Positions 22,462-33,574 of a stretch of DNA of 64,000 nt are shown in pieces. Under the pieces are notes generated by a model. That model was not told the DNA's origin. It saw only the letters and a list, made by a program, of their open reading frames with translations, and ran no database searches. This DNA is from Malaya genurostris (lineage: Eukaryota; Arthropoda; Insecta; Diptera; Culicidae), in contig NC_080570.1 in the NCBI RefSeq assembly GCF_030247185.1, positions 124,952,150 through 125,016,149 on the forward strand, in the 5' to 3' direction. The first letter of the stretch is position 1. Every line of letters starts with the position of its first letter. Position numbers and translations under genes: made by a program.

Positions 22462-23889
22462 CAGTTACTCACAAAATTGATCGTACACACGTATGATGCT
22501 ACATTACATTGCAGTTTCTTACTGTTGCTAGCTACTTTTTAATTTATTTTGAAGTGATTTTGCAACGAAAATTGTTTTGAAACATAATTGAACGAAAACT
22601 TGGACTAAAATTATTTTGTTGTTAGAAATAATCGATTTATAAGGAAATGTATGCCTTTTTTAATCTCACAAAATTATTCGTACCCCAATATCAACACAAC
22701 TTACTATGAACCCTTTTTGTGTGTAAGCTGTCAGTGTTAGAGTAAACAACATTGATAGTTCGTTACAGCTTTGGTTTGAGAGTTATAAATTGAAATACAG
22801 AGAAAACCGTTATTTTTTTGTAATGGAAGGCAAAAGGAAACAAAAAGACATTTTTATAAGAAAATTGATCATTTCCTTGCTCTGTAAAAGAAAATCCTTA
22901 CGCGAAATAGGAGAAATCGTTGGACGATCACGTTCTACCGTACAGAATATCATTGACAACTGGAAATACAAGGGAACTCTGAAGAAGAAGGCAGAAAGGG
23001 AGGAAAGAAAACCGTTGGAGTTTTGAAATCAGGTAATATTCACTGATGACACAAAAATAAATTGCCTTGGATATGATGGCAGACAAATTGTTTGGAGAGA
23101 GCCGAATACAGACCTTAAAAATAAAACTTTGAGACCAACAGGTGGTGGCTGTGTCATGTTGTGGGGTTGTATGGCAGCTTTCAGGCACAGGAACACTGAA
23201 GTTTATCGACCGGAATATGGACCAAATGCTATATATGGATATCTTAAAACGTAACCCAAAACCAAGTGCACAAAAATTAGGACTATCATCAGGATATTGT
23301 TTCCAACAGGATAATGATCCAAATCACACCGCACATGTTGTTCGGGAATGGCTGTTACATAACGTTCCTAAACAATTGAAAACACCACCACAGTCACCAG
23401 ACATGAGTCCCATCGAAAACCCATGGGATAAAATTAATCGGCGGTTCAAGGATACTAACACATCAAACAAAAACACGCTGAAAGAGAAAATAAAATAAGT
23501 ATGGGAAAACATCCGGGCATCTTGCGCAAAGAACTAGTGAACCCAATGCCCCGTCGTCTGTAAGCCGTAATCGACACTAAGGGAGGCTACACTAAGTACT
23601 AAATTTTATATTTAAATCCGCATTCACCAGCTACACTTAATAATGCAGATAATAATGCATAATGAGTGTACGATCAATTTTGTGATATAGAACTAAGGCG
23701 TTTTTTGTTGAAATCGAACCACAAAATGGGAAGAATCTTAATATTTGACTAAAATGAATATTAATCCAATTCATAAAATGTATAACATTGAAATTACATA
23801 TGTTTTGTTACTTTAAACTTAATAATTGAACAGCAAAATGTGAAAATGTGATATTTTTTCGTGTGTACGATCAATTTTGTGAGTAACTG
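22462..23889 (+). mobile_element. Tc1-like transposon, internally deleted
   Basis: A 30-bp perfect TIR beginning CAGTTACTCACAAAATTGAT occupies 22462-22491 and, inverted, 23860-23889. TA flanks both ends. Internal copies of the terminal motif (CACAAAATTATTCGTAC near 22669 and GTACGATCAATTTTGTGA near 23668) give an IR/DR layout with doubled transposase sites. The element is 1,428 bp and encloses a broken transposase. Confidence 0.92.
22823..23602 (+). pseudogene. Tc1-like transposase, broken
   Basis: From ATG 22823 the frame encodes MEGKRKQKDIFIR and a helix-turn-helix, KSLREIGEIVGRSRSTVQNI, which binds the TIR. A stop at 23024-23026 follows. The same frame resumes with FTDDTKINCLGYDG (first catalytic Asp) and VMLWGCMAAF. 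A shift near 23172 then moves to the frame with FIDRNMDQM, FQQDNDPNHTA (second Asp) and SPDMSPIENPW (Glu). The tail VNPMPRRL, then a stop, AVIDTKGGYTKY ends at 23602. Between the first helix-turn-helix and the first Asp about 80-100 residues of the usual protein are absent. The catalytic triad survives but the gene cannot make a full enzyme. It is dead unless rescued in trans by a related transposase. Confidence 0.88.
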
Positions 23890-23935
23890 TAGGTAAACGT
23901 GCTTTTCAGTGTACGTAACAGAGACGTCAGATTCA

Positions 23936-24080
23936 GGGATGCCAGGTTAACAGATTAATGTGTGTTTTCTATATTTTCAATTTTCTTCACAGATTTTAAA
24001 AATTACAAAGATTTCTGAAATCGATCACAGATAGTTTTTTGGCTTGATCACAGATTTTTGAAAAAAAGGACCTGACATCA
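23936..24080. repeat. CAGATTT-phrase dispersed repeat
   Basis: It starts GGATGCCAGGTTAACAGATT and contains CACAGATTTTAAAAATTAC, GATCACAGATAG and GATCACAGATTTTTG. It begins about 45 bases after the Tc1-like element. Confidence 0.45.
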
Positions 24081-24343
24081 TTGGTCAAATTGCTCAATGC
24101 GGCGCGAGCATTTTATAGGGTCACATCAACCAATGAGAGTTTCTTTTTTTTTAACTTTCGTTTCTGTTAATAACTCCCTGAGTCTCACATTTACTAACAT
24201 AATATTGTAATTTTCACTGGTGTTTAACAAAGATTGCGATGCAACAAGATAGCGACAAAATGCAGCAAAGATAGCTAAACTTTCATTCGTCTACTCTAAA
24301 AATTCAGTCGCCTTTGACAGTTACATAGTTGTTGATGCTTTAG
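24081..24343. other. AT-rich spacer
   Basis: No feature is recognised between the CAGATTT repeat and the next MITE. The last five bases, TTTAG, are that MITE's target duplication. Confidence 0.4.
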
Positions 24344-25056
24344 GCACAGACTAACAGACAGGACACTCAAATTAGATTCTTTAACCATATAAACGGTCAT
24401 TTCGAATATTCCTTTAGTTGGGACAGTACTCGGATATGTCATGATGGCGCCACGTTAGCATATCAAATACATCCTGTCTGTCATCTAGACTGTGTTTATT
24501 TTTTTCATTTACCAACCGAGTTGCCATTCATACAGAATTACCTGTAATGTATTGATTTGTATACCTCCATGCGAATTTCATGCAGGATACAGATTAATTA
24601 CATATTGCCAAAACTATATACAGAATTGTGCCTACTTGTCATCCTACAACGCAATACAAAATCAAACCCGTTTTGTTACAATATTTACTTGCTTCTGGTC
24701 TTAATTTCGGATGGAAATTACCAACACAATCAAAAATAGTCTAGATGAACAACGTTGAGTAAAATAAATGTTTACTTTCCAACATCGCTAAAAAAGTTAA
24801 ATATATTATCAACGTACTCCAATAATTTATTGTGACGATTCATTATCAAATATTTTGATGAAATCAGGCAACCCTGTAAGCAGCTGATCGGTGTTGACAA
24901 ACGAGGGGAAACCAACTAGTAAAAAATCTTTTACGTAACACAAGGGGTGTACCGATAGTAAATAGTTCGCGCAGTACAATATAGGTGGAACTAGTGCATC
25001 ACGAAAAATGATTTTTATAACAATTTACTCATACTGTCATGTCTGTTAGTCTGTGC
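24344..25056. mobile_element. MITE with GCACAGACTAACAGACA ends and 5-bp duplication
   Basis: GCACAGACTAACAGACA at 24344-24360 is matched inverted at 25040-25056, and similarity extends a few bases further in. TTTAG occurs directly outside both ends (24339-24343 and 25057-25061). The interior of about 710 bp has no transposase-like ORF. A 5-bp duplication excludes Tc1/mariner; the superfamily is not assigned. Confidence 0.75.
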
Positions 25057-25225
25057 TTTAGGTGTACAAACAAATAACAAACATACTTAATATTATTAAG
25101 TGTACAAACAAATAATTTCTCCGTCTTTTGAATATGTAATTGCTTTTAATCCACCAGATGATTTTTTTCTATTCGCTCTAATGCTCGATATAAAAAACTG
25201 TAAACTTCAGTACAACAGACAGTGA

Positions 25226-25460
25226 GATGCCAGGTAAAATTTTCACGTCTGCATACTAGAAATCCTTCAATGCAAGTGCTAAATTGTATAATAATGACGA
25301 GAAAAAACAAACAAGAAGCTCAACGCAATATTGAAAGTCTGTAAATTTAACGATTGTATATGAAAGTTTCACAAACTTGTAAAAAGTCTGCAAAATTTCA
25401 GAGTCTGCTTGCAAAAGATATCGGCAAATTTCCATGCAAATCTGAAACCTGGCAACTGTG
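25226..25460. repeat. repeat bounded by GATGCCAGGT and ACCTGGCA
   Basis: It begins GAGATGCCAGGTAAAATTTT and ends AAACCTGGCAAC, with GTCTGTAAATTT, AGTCTGCAAAATTT and AAATCTG words inside. It looks like a more complete relative of the CAGATTT scraps elsewhere. Confidence 0.45.
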
Positions 25461-26525
25461 ATTCTGACGCTCATTATTTCGTTATCCTGCGGCGATTCCG
25501 TCGCATTCTTTGCCCCGCTGAAAATCACAATACTTTTGAAATGCTTCCGTCGAATGGTCAGATTACTAGGCCTTTGCTGAAAATATCACCTTTTCGCACA
25601 TCATGTTCATTATAAGACAGTGCTAATTAAATTATGAGAATGCCTTTATTATGAAATAAGTTTTTAAACCCGATTTTTCACAGTAGATTGAAGGAGTTAT
25701 ATCAATGAACAAAATAAAATGAATGATATTTCTCTAATTTCACTAATATTGACAATGTAATTTTCAATATTTTTCCATATTTCTTCGTTATTTTTTCAAG
25801 TGTCATGTTTAGAAATTTCGCATTTCATCAAGTCCCAACTATTCTCTCGGCCGGTCAAAAACGGAGATTTATTTAGCGTTGATATGAGCAACGCTGTTTT
25901 TGACAGATCACGGGAAAATTGTATCTTGTGCCATTGTCAAACTTGTTCGGTTTGGGGTGTAATTTAATCACAAATGGGCACCGGTAATCCCCTTTTTTAT
26001 CCACTTTTTTTTTATCAAAAATTGTGTTCAGTGTCGAAGCTAATTTCTGGTTGAATGAAAGCAAAATTGCCGCATCTGGAGTGAAAACCACCAGTAAGAA
26101 AAATGAACCATTGATTTTTAATGCTGTAAAATTCACAATTAGATCTATGGGTTACAATACATTTTATTGTATCTTGACAATTTTTTTTTCATTTCCAACG
26201 ATTCAATATTTTGTTTCTACGATTCAAAATTGAATTTACTGTACACGTGGTGTTTCAAACAATATTCAAACTGTACATTTGATTGTTTTCCAAGAAAACA
26301 TGTATGAGAAATTTTTATGATTTGAATTGTTACGATTCTTAACAACCTATATATTCTATTGTGAAAAGCATGTTCACAATTAATTGAGTAGTGTACATTA
26401 CAACAGTACATTAAAATATTTTTCAATGGTAAAAGCAAAATTGTGGAAAGTTTTGTAACAACAAATCGTATTGTTTTTCTACAATATTTTTTATTCGGAC
26501 AGTCAGAAGCATTACAAGTCCAACC
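25461..26525. other. AT-rich stretch, no gene seen
   Basis: It contains one hairpin: GTCAAAAAC at 25854-25862 pairs with 25896-25904, and an inner GCGTTG pairs with CAACGC. The short ORFs have no recognisable motif. Confidence 0.45.
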
Positions 26526-26534
26526 AATTCATCC

Positions 26535-26815
26535 AAAAAAGGACTATTTGGTGTGGATTATGGGCCGGTGACATTATTCGTGAAATACCGGTCAATATGT
26601 TGGAGAAAGTGTGCTAAATTTGGATCATCTAAAACGAAGCCCATCTAATATATTGATCGTTATATCGATTCCAATGAAGACTCCATCAATTTTCTCATTT
26701 TTTTGTGCTTTTTTTTTTAAATCGAATCCTATACCTCTTGAACAATCACCCTTTACATTTAAAACGGTGACATTGTGCAACCCGATTTTGCATCGTTGGA
26801 AGTAACAACAATAAA
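26535..26815 (+). pseudogene. fragment of IS630/Tc1-mariner-type transposase
   Basis: One frame reads WCGLWAGDIIREIPVNMLEK then VC, stop, IWII. Another continues LDHLKRSPSNILIVISIPM. WCGLWAG and REIPVNMLEKVC...DHLKRS are motifs that flank the catalytic core in one long-branch Tc1/mariner group. Here they are joined with the core missing, so a large internal deletion is inferred. There are stops and a frameshift. It is possibly the same family as the outer element at 41525-47465. Confidence 0.45.
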
Positions 26816-28735
26816 TAATTTTTCAGCATAGGTCTCATAATATGGGACTTGTACAATCGATTAGTTGTACTAAATTTTAACCTATCGAAATCAAAAGAAC
26901 AACTAATATTCTTGTTGCCTTGCGATATCTAAGCCAAAACCTCATCTATCAAACTAATCTTCTCAGAAGTTGTTTGATCTTTTTCAACACTTCAAGAGCT
27001 GCACATTGTGTTTGAATTGTTTCACTATTTCATGCAACCTTGTTTCGAACTAGTTAAGCCGGCAAAACTTTAGCTCCTCATTTTCTTTGATAATACGACA
27101 ATGCGATGGCCGACTATGGCATATCATCTCTGTCCGGGGCTATCTCCGTTCCTCACATTGTACCGAGAGAGCACCCGAGGCACGGATAGGGATGCTCTTT
27201 CTTCCATTTAAATAATTTACTTACTTCATAGTAGCAGCAGCAGGGCGGAGCTCTATTCGGTCGAATAGTTTCACCCCGAAGCCGGATCCCAAAGCGCCCG
27301 AGAAATGTTGACTATTATGGCACTTCACTTCATTTTACGAGTGTTTATGCAGCAACGAAAGCATTTTCCTTGCCATATCGTTTGGTTTTAGCGCCGGTCC
27401 GGATTGCTGCAGCCAGCCAACCAACCAGCCCAGGATCTCAATCGACCTTCGGTATACTTTCTGCTGATGTGGATGCCGGAGCTTGGAACCGACGGAGGAT
27501 GAGTGTGTGAAGAAATATTAGAATTTTCCTATGGCACTCGGTCCCCCGAACATCATTGGGAAAACGATGTCGACGCGGTGGAACAAAGACGGTAACATTT
27601 TCACTGCCGGCTGCCTCATCGTCGCGCCGCCGTGGTCGTCGTCGTCGTCGTCGTCGTCTTCATCATCAATGGATGGCTAAGGATTTCAGTTTCTGCTTTA
27701 TCAATATTTATGCAATCCTCTTGTTTACGGGCTAAATGGCTGTAATGAAGCTTAGTTTATTGTTTATCAGATTCACCGAGGTCAGTTGGTTGCGCAAATC
27801 TCGGCCTCATCGGAATGGGATTCGTTTGTTGACTTTTATCGCCAAAGAAAACTCCAATCTTCTAATAAAATTATCAAACATAAACACTAACACAGCAGGC
27901 TTTGCGCGTCGACCGAAACCCGAAAGCAGTTTCCATTATCCTAAATAAACCCTAATTCGAGGCAGCAGATTAAAACAAACAAACAAACGTCAACGAACGG
28001 CAGCGCAGCGAAACAAACGATGCAAATAACCTGCAACCGCGCAACGATTTGCGGTAGCCGCACGAATCGCGACGGAATAAACGTAGTACATCACCGGCAC
28101 TTGCTCTGGCCACTGCCAGTACGCATCAAATCAAAATATTAAGACAACAGACAACAGCCCAGCTCCTGTCAGTGCCGCACGTTGGAGCCGTTCCCTTCCG
28201 TTGCGGGTAAACCAACATTCATTTCAATAACAATAAAGCAAAATGGCACAAAATCCGGCACAACTCGTGCGCGAAGTTGACGACGTCTTTTGACAGCTCT
28301 TTTCGCGCGGCTTGGTTTCTACATCGGGCGCGCAGTGCAGTGCAGTGCAACCTGCATCCGCATGCTACCGGTTGCCGGTTTGGATACAGAGAAAGAGAGA
28401 CAGGAAAACCAGCAACAGCAAAAAAAAAAGAATGCGAAACGCTTTGCATAAATTTGCCTAAGCCACAAGCGGAATAATGTCGAAGGAAGCAGTAGGCGTT
28501 GGGTGGAGATTTGGTTGGATTCTCTCTCTCATTTCTTTTTTGTTGTTGCTGCATTGCGTGTCGAGTATCTTGCTAAAGTCCTGAACGAATTTGCATAGCT
28601 GTTCACAGTTTCAACGGATAAAAAGTTTTTCGATGCGCCATCTGTTTGTCGACAGAAATGTTCGACATCACATTTCGATAGTCTGTCATTCGAACGTAGG
28701 TCAATCTTTCTATGTTGAATTTTGTCAGGATGGGT
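26816..28735. other. unique stretch, GC/CpG-rich from about 27.1 kb
   Basis: No TE or exon is recognised. A GTC-repeat microsatellite lies at 27635-27660. The base composition differs from the AT-rich surroundings, which may mark conserved intronic, untranslated or regulatory DNA. Both-strand ORFs here (27736-27948, 28219-28554) have no support beyond length. Confidence 0.4.
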
Positions 28736-28739
28736 AATA

Positions 28740-29395
28740 TTGAATTATATTCCACAATAGAAATGCAGAATCCAGGCCCAGAAACTAGATCCTGCACACA
28801 GTTTCAGTTTCCGAGTGAAGTTCAGGTGCAGAATCCAGTTGCTGAACTCTACTTTAGTGTTTAAGCCCCAAATCCGGAATTCAGTTCCAGAATTCACGTT
28901 CAGAATTCAATCCTAGAATCTTGGTGCCTATTTAAATTTCTGGATTCAATATTCAGTTTTAGAGCTCAGGTCCAGAATTCAAACCCAAAATTTCGAACCA
29001 GAATTCAGGTCCGGGATTTAGCTCACGAATTCAAGTTCAGAAACTAATCCCAGTATACAAGTCCAGAATACAGTTGTTGTTTCCGAAAAAAGTTTCGAAA
29101 CTCAGTTCCTGAATTTCGTTACAAAATTCCGCCCCAGGTAATTCTCGGGGATCGAAATCTAGGTCCGGGGTTCAGAATTTGAGCTCATACCTAACTTTCA
29201 GATATCTTGATCAAACTTGATTCAGAACCTGTATTCTGAAACTGAATTCGTGAACCAGATTCTAGAACCTAATACTGGACCTGAGTTCTCTGAGTCTGAG
29301 TAAGAATTATAACTACTGAATCCAGTTCACGAATTCAGTTCCAAAATTAAGTTCAAAAATGAAGGTCTAGGGCCAAATTCCACAATTTAGTACTA
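28740..29395. repeat. degenerate AGAATTCAG-type satellite, part 1
   Basis: Imperfect 10-14-base words such as CAGAATTCAGGTCCAG, CCAGAATTCA and GTTCAGAATTC follow one another for about 650 bp, with both orientations of the motif present. It is non-coding and interrupted at its 3' side by a retrotransposon fragment. Confidence 0.8.
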
Positions 29396-29399
29396 CTAT

Positions 29400-29890
29400 T
29401 CCGGTTTTGAATTTATTTATTGTTTTTTTTTTTTGAATGGCGATAACTCTCACTTGTCTCCAGTCATGTGGCACAATATTACCCTCTAGGAACTTGTCGA
29501 ATAATTCTAACAAGCGATTTTTGGTAGAGTCAGGCCAATTTTTGAACAGGTTGAATTTAATTCTGTCTGTCCCCGGAGCTTTATTGTTACACGACAAGAG
29601 CGCAAGTGAGAACCCCACCATCGAAGACGGCGTTTCGTTCATGTTCGATGTCGCGACGCTGGTGATCTTCTGTTCCGGAACAGAGTCGGTGCATACCTTT
29701 TTCACGAAGTCGAATATTCATCACTTACATTCGTGTTGTTTCGATTACGCATTTGTCGCGGCGGTGTTCCAAAGATATTTCTTTTGTTAGTCCATCCACG
29801 AATCGACGCCAGTAACCGCGTATTTTAGTTTTAATCATACTTTTCGTTTTGATTTCTAGCGCCGTGTACTCCTGAGAATTTTGAAGGTTA
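29400..29890 (-). pseudogene. non-LTR retrotransposon ORF2 fragment (RT N-terminal part)
   Basis: Minus-strand translation gives EYTALEIKTKSMIKTKIRGY, WRRFVDGL, CTDSVPEQK, then NKAPGTDRIKFNLFKNWPDS and HDWRQVRVIAIQKK. This is the region leading into the reverse transcriptase of a Jockey/CR1/I-type element (APG-D-I, then the P-W-K/R-VIPI-like motif). A frame change lies near 29705. The 3' side ends in an A-run on the minus strand (plus-strand T-run near 29422-29434), after which similarity stops, so catalytic motifs A-C are absent. It is cut on both sides by satellite and cannot function. Confidence 0.75.
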
Positions 29891-31213
29891 AGCAGTTAGG
29901 AATTGACAATAATTTTGGAGCGGAAATCTGGAGTGGAAATCCGAAGTGGAATTCAAAAACTAAATGATGAACCTGAATTCCGGATCTTAATTAGGAAACT
30001 AAAACTGAGCTCTTAACGAGTATTCAGGAAATGAAACTGTATTTCAAAGCTGAATTATGGTACTGAGTTCAGGAGCAAAAGTTAAGATTGAAACCACAGT
30101 CCATTTACAAATTGTATGTCAATAATTCCGATTCCTGGATCCAGGTCCTAGATTCAATACTAGTATTCAGCTATAGAATGCATTCCCAGAGTTTTGTTCC
30201 AGAAACTAGTTTCAGTTTCTAAAGTGAATTCTAGAATCCAGGTAAAGAATCCAGTTCCTGAACTACGTTCCATTATACCGCTTAACAAATTCAGGTCTCG
30301 AAATCAGGTCTCACATTCAGTTCCAAAAATTACTTCTCTTCAGAATTCCGGTCCCAAATCCTGGTTCGAAATTCAGTTTCAACAATCAGGTTCTGAAGAC
30401 AGTTCCAGAGTTCAGGTCCCTAATTCAATTCCAGGGTCCTGAACTCAATTACAGAGCTCAGGTTCAGAATTCAAAACCAGAACTCAATTCCAAAATTTAT
30501 TTCCAGAAATCAGATCCTGAATGCAGCTTTAGAATTCTCGCAGTCAGGGATTGACATTACTTTTGAAGCGAAAATCCGAAGCGGAATTCAGAAACTGAAT
30601 GATGAATCTGAATTCTGGATCTTAATTGGGAAACTAAACTAATTGAAATATAATTCGGAATCTCAATTCGGGAATTAATTCCTAAACCTGAATTTCATAG
30701 CTGAATTTTGGAACTGAGTTCTGAGTTCAGTTCCAACAATCAGGTTCTGAAGTCAGTTGCAGAGTTCAGTTCCAGGGTCCTAAACTCAAAACCAGAACTC
30801 AGATCCAAAATTCATTTCTAGAACTCAGGTCCTGGATGCAGCTTCAGAATTCACGTTCAGAATCCATTTGCAGAGTCCAGGTCCAGAACTCCAATCAGCA
30901 TGCAGTTTCAAGATTCATTTGCAGAATCCTGAACAAAGGATCAGTTCTTGCATTCAAATTCAAAACTCACTTCCTGAATTCAAGTCCAGAAAACAGTTTG
31001 TAGATTGCGAACTGAGTTCTAAGAACTCAGTTTCATTATTTCGTTTCTGAACTTCGATTCAGAATTGTGCTCCAGAATTAACATCCCAAATCCAGGTTGA
31101 TATCAGAACTGAATTTCGGAGCTGAATTCTGAACCTGAGTTCTGCAATTAAAATTCAGACTTGTTCTCTGTTCCTGAACTCCGGTTCAGAATTCTGAGTC
31201 ATATTCAGAAATC
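29885..31213. repeat. degenerate AGAATTCAG-type satellite, part 2, with higher-order duplication
   Basis: It uses the same word set as part 1. A longer block is duplicated: GGAATTGACAATAATTTTGG...GAATTCCGGATCTTAATTAG at about 29897-29997 recurs as GGGATTGACATTACTTTTGA...GAATTCTGGATCTTAATTGG at about 30547-30630. Downstream blocks (CAACAATCAGGTTCTGAAG at 30388 and 30735; GCAGCTT.AGAATTC at 30525 and 30839) are also paired. Confidence 0.8.
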
Positions 31214-31299
31214 TACACAGAAAAAAATTATAAATTTTACAAGTGACACATTTCTACAAACGATACCATTCATAAAACATAACTTGTATAAAGTCAAAA

Positions 31300-31640
31300 G
31301 TTTTTACGTGAATTTACAAAGTTATCCGGTTTTCTTGTTTGGTCTTAGAAATGCTACCATTGAACACTTGAAATATGTTCGATTTTTTTCAAAAATGAAG
31401 AGAAAAATCTAGTCCCAGAGTCGATTTTTTCAAAATCCAAAATCCCAGAGTCAATTTTTTTAATATTTTATTTCTGACATTTCACCAGATCTTTACGTTT
31501 CATGCATTTCTAACATATTTGACATAAAAAAATATCTTCAGATTTGCGGTTTTTCTACGCGGATTTTCTAAGTTACGCGTTTATTTTCACGCGGTGTTTT
31601 TACGCGGTACGTATCCCCTCCGTAAAAAGAGACCTCAGTG
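31300..31640. repeat. 5'-truncated ACGCGG fold-back element
   Basis: It shares GGTTTTCTTGTTTGGTCTTAG, CCAGATCTTTACGTTTCATG, TACGCGGATTTTCTAAGTTA and a right end CGTAAAAAGAGACCTCAGTG (then TA) with the copy at 19822. The left terminus is absent. Together the two truncated copies define both ends of the family. Confidence 0.6.
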
Positions 31641-31664
31641 TATCCATTATTCATCAAGCAGATA

Positions 31665-31745
31665 TGTGCGTCTGTGGCTCAGTCGATTAACTGATGTGCA
31701 CTGTGATCTAATGTTTCTCGGTTCCAGTCGCGCTGTTTCTATCGA
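31665..31745 (+). other. tRNA-like pol III boxes (SINE family 2)
   Basis: A-box TGGCTCAGTCG at 31675-31685 and B-box GGTTCCAGTCG at 31720-31730 are 34 bases apart, as in tRNA genes. The cloverleaf is incomplete, so this is a tRNA-derived promoter region, not a tRNA gene. The same core lies in the element at 56874 and stands alone at 37880. Confidence 0.55.
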
Positions 31746-31899
31746 TCTTTTGTTTTTTGATTAATCCGATTTCAAGTCATGTAATCTTCAAATCACACAA
31801 TTTGACATGTTCTTGATTATAGATTTGTGAAATAAGACTCTTCTTTTATGTACATCTAATAGGATGTAAAATCACAAGATTTTTTTCGAACTGTGTAGA

Positions 31900-33565
31900 C
31901 CAAGGTTCTAAATCTAAAGCCCTCTCTCAGATTAGAATTTAGATCCAAACCCCGTTCTAATGAAGAAACTAGTTTCAGCTTTAAAAGACGTAGTATGAGT
32001 CTGAATTTTAGTTTCAAAATCTAGGTCTAGATAGGTAATATCAATCAAAAAAATCTGAGTGTTAAAATAGGACCTGTCATTCGTATGTCAGAATACAACC
32101 CTTTGAACAAACAAACAAACCGCCTGTGGCATGAAAAAGCGAGTGAAGGGAAACCGACAATTTTCCCCCAGTTTGAAAACACTCGAAAAAAGAAATGCAA
32201 TGGAACAAAGTTTATAATTATTGTGGCAGAGTGATCCACGAGACTGTCGAACATCTCACGGTCAACATCTTTTCTTTTTTGCATGCAAAACTTTTCTCAA
32301 CTTCTTATAATGTTTTTCTTATATTTGTTTTCCTTTTTAATTTGAGAGCTTAACTTCTTGGAGAGTCTCGCGTAAAAAATAGCTACGAAAGCCACCGCAC
32401 GGAAAACAACCAAGGAAAAACCATTAAGTAGATTGTTTATTAATGCAACCGAGACGTGGAGACTAGATTCATTGCTTTTCCGGCAGAATTATAAATTCAT
32501 ACTTCTGAGCCAGATACAAAAATTTCAGTCCTGATCAATTAATCACTCCTCGGTAAGATTTGTTTCCCAACTCTTTCTATCTTTTTCGCTTTCTGTACTG
32601 ACTAAATAAACAGACTGACTGTATCTTCATCGCTAGCCTCGAAGGGCCACTTTTCTGTTGCAACCGCACAATATTTAACGAAAATCAACCAGTTGGAGTC
32701 TACGGAGAGAATCCTTCCGGCAAATTGTGAGGTCAAGTGATCGTCCTCCGTGCCGTCCTTCCTTCGAACGGGAAAGGGTGAAGCGGAAACAGAGAACATA
32801 ACAAAACTAGGTCGAAAGTGCTCGAAGTCGTCCTCGTTTTCGTGCTTTTGCGTCCTTTTACGGGTCAGCTTCGAGTGAGATGGTGACGACGCGGTGGAGC
32901 GGAATTCTCTTCTTCGGTGGTTAATTTGAATATTTTCAGCCGAATTGCAACTAAGTAGCTTCTGCGGGTTCGAAACGCCGTGACAACTGGGCGCAGAAGA
33001 AGAATGATAATTAAAGATTACGGTACAGTGGAAACAGCACTCTTCAGGTTCCGATCATGGAAATGAGTCGAATGGGAGTTGGACGTTTCAAGGATGTTAA
33101 TTAGTATCGAATTAATTTTTGGCATAATCTAGCGAAGTGAAAATTTGGCTGAGTTTAATTTACCCAAAGATACCGAAAACCGGGTTTACTCAATGAAGTG
33201 AACGAAGGAACACTTCACTTTAGTCTTTTTTTTGTCGATTTTGTAATTTTTCATCTAACACAGTTGCCTTCGAAAGGGACCATTCTATTCCTTGTTGAAG
33301 TACAATAAGCGGTTGGGTAATATCAGAGACATAACTGGGGAACGTGAATCAGAATAAAACTGACATGTTTCTTTCACACCGCCGAATATAAATAATCATT
33401 CGTATTACTAGAATGTGTGGATTTTTTAACTTCAACTGCTCTGCCCATACTTGCATATCAGTCCGATATTGAAAATCGACAAGTTGAGGATAAGATGAAG
33501 GACAGTATGCGTCGGAAAATAATGAGACTCAAACATTTTTAATTTCACTGTGCTCAGTATCTTTA
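31900..33565. other. unique stretch, no gene seen
   Basis: AT-rich with a more CpG-rich portion at about 32.6-33.1 kb. The ORFs are short and unrecognised. The first 140 bases still contain degenerate satellite-like words. Confidence 0.4.
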
Positions 33566-33574
33566 TTATCTACT

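Larger units (their letters stand above)
31216..31895. mobile_element. TA-flanked CACAGAAAAAAATTATA element with tRNA-like core
   Basis: The left end CACAGAAAAAAATTATAAAT and the inverse of the right end (ACAAGATTTTTTTCGAACTGTG) are bordered by TA at 31214-31215 and 31896-31897. It is a relative of the 421-bp copy at 56874-57294, but 260 bp longer. The extra DNA is the ACGCGG fold-back fragment at about 31300-31640. It inserted into the satellite. Non-coding. Confidence 0.75.
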
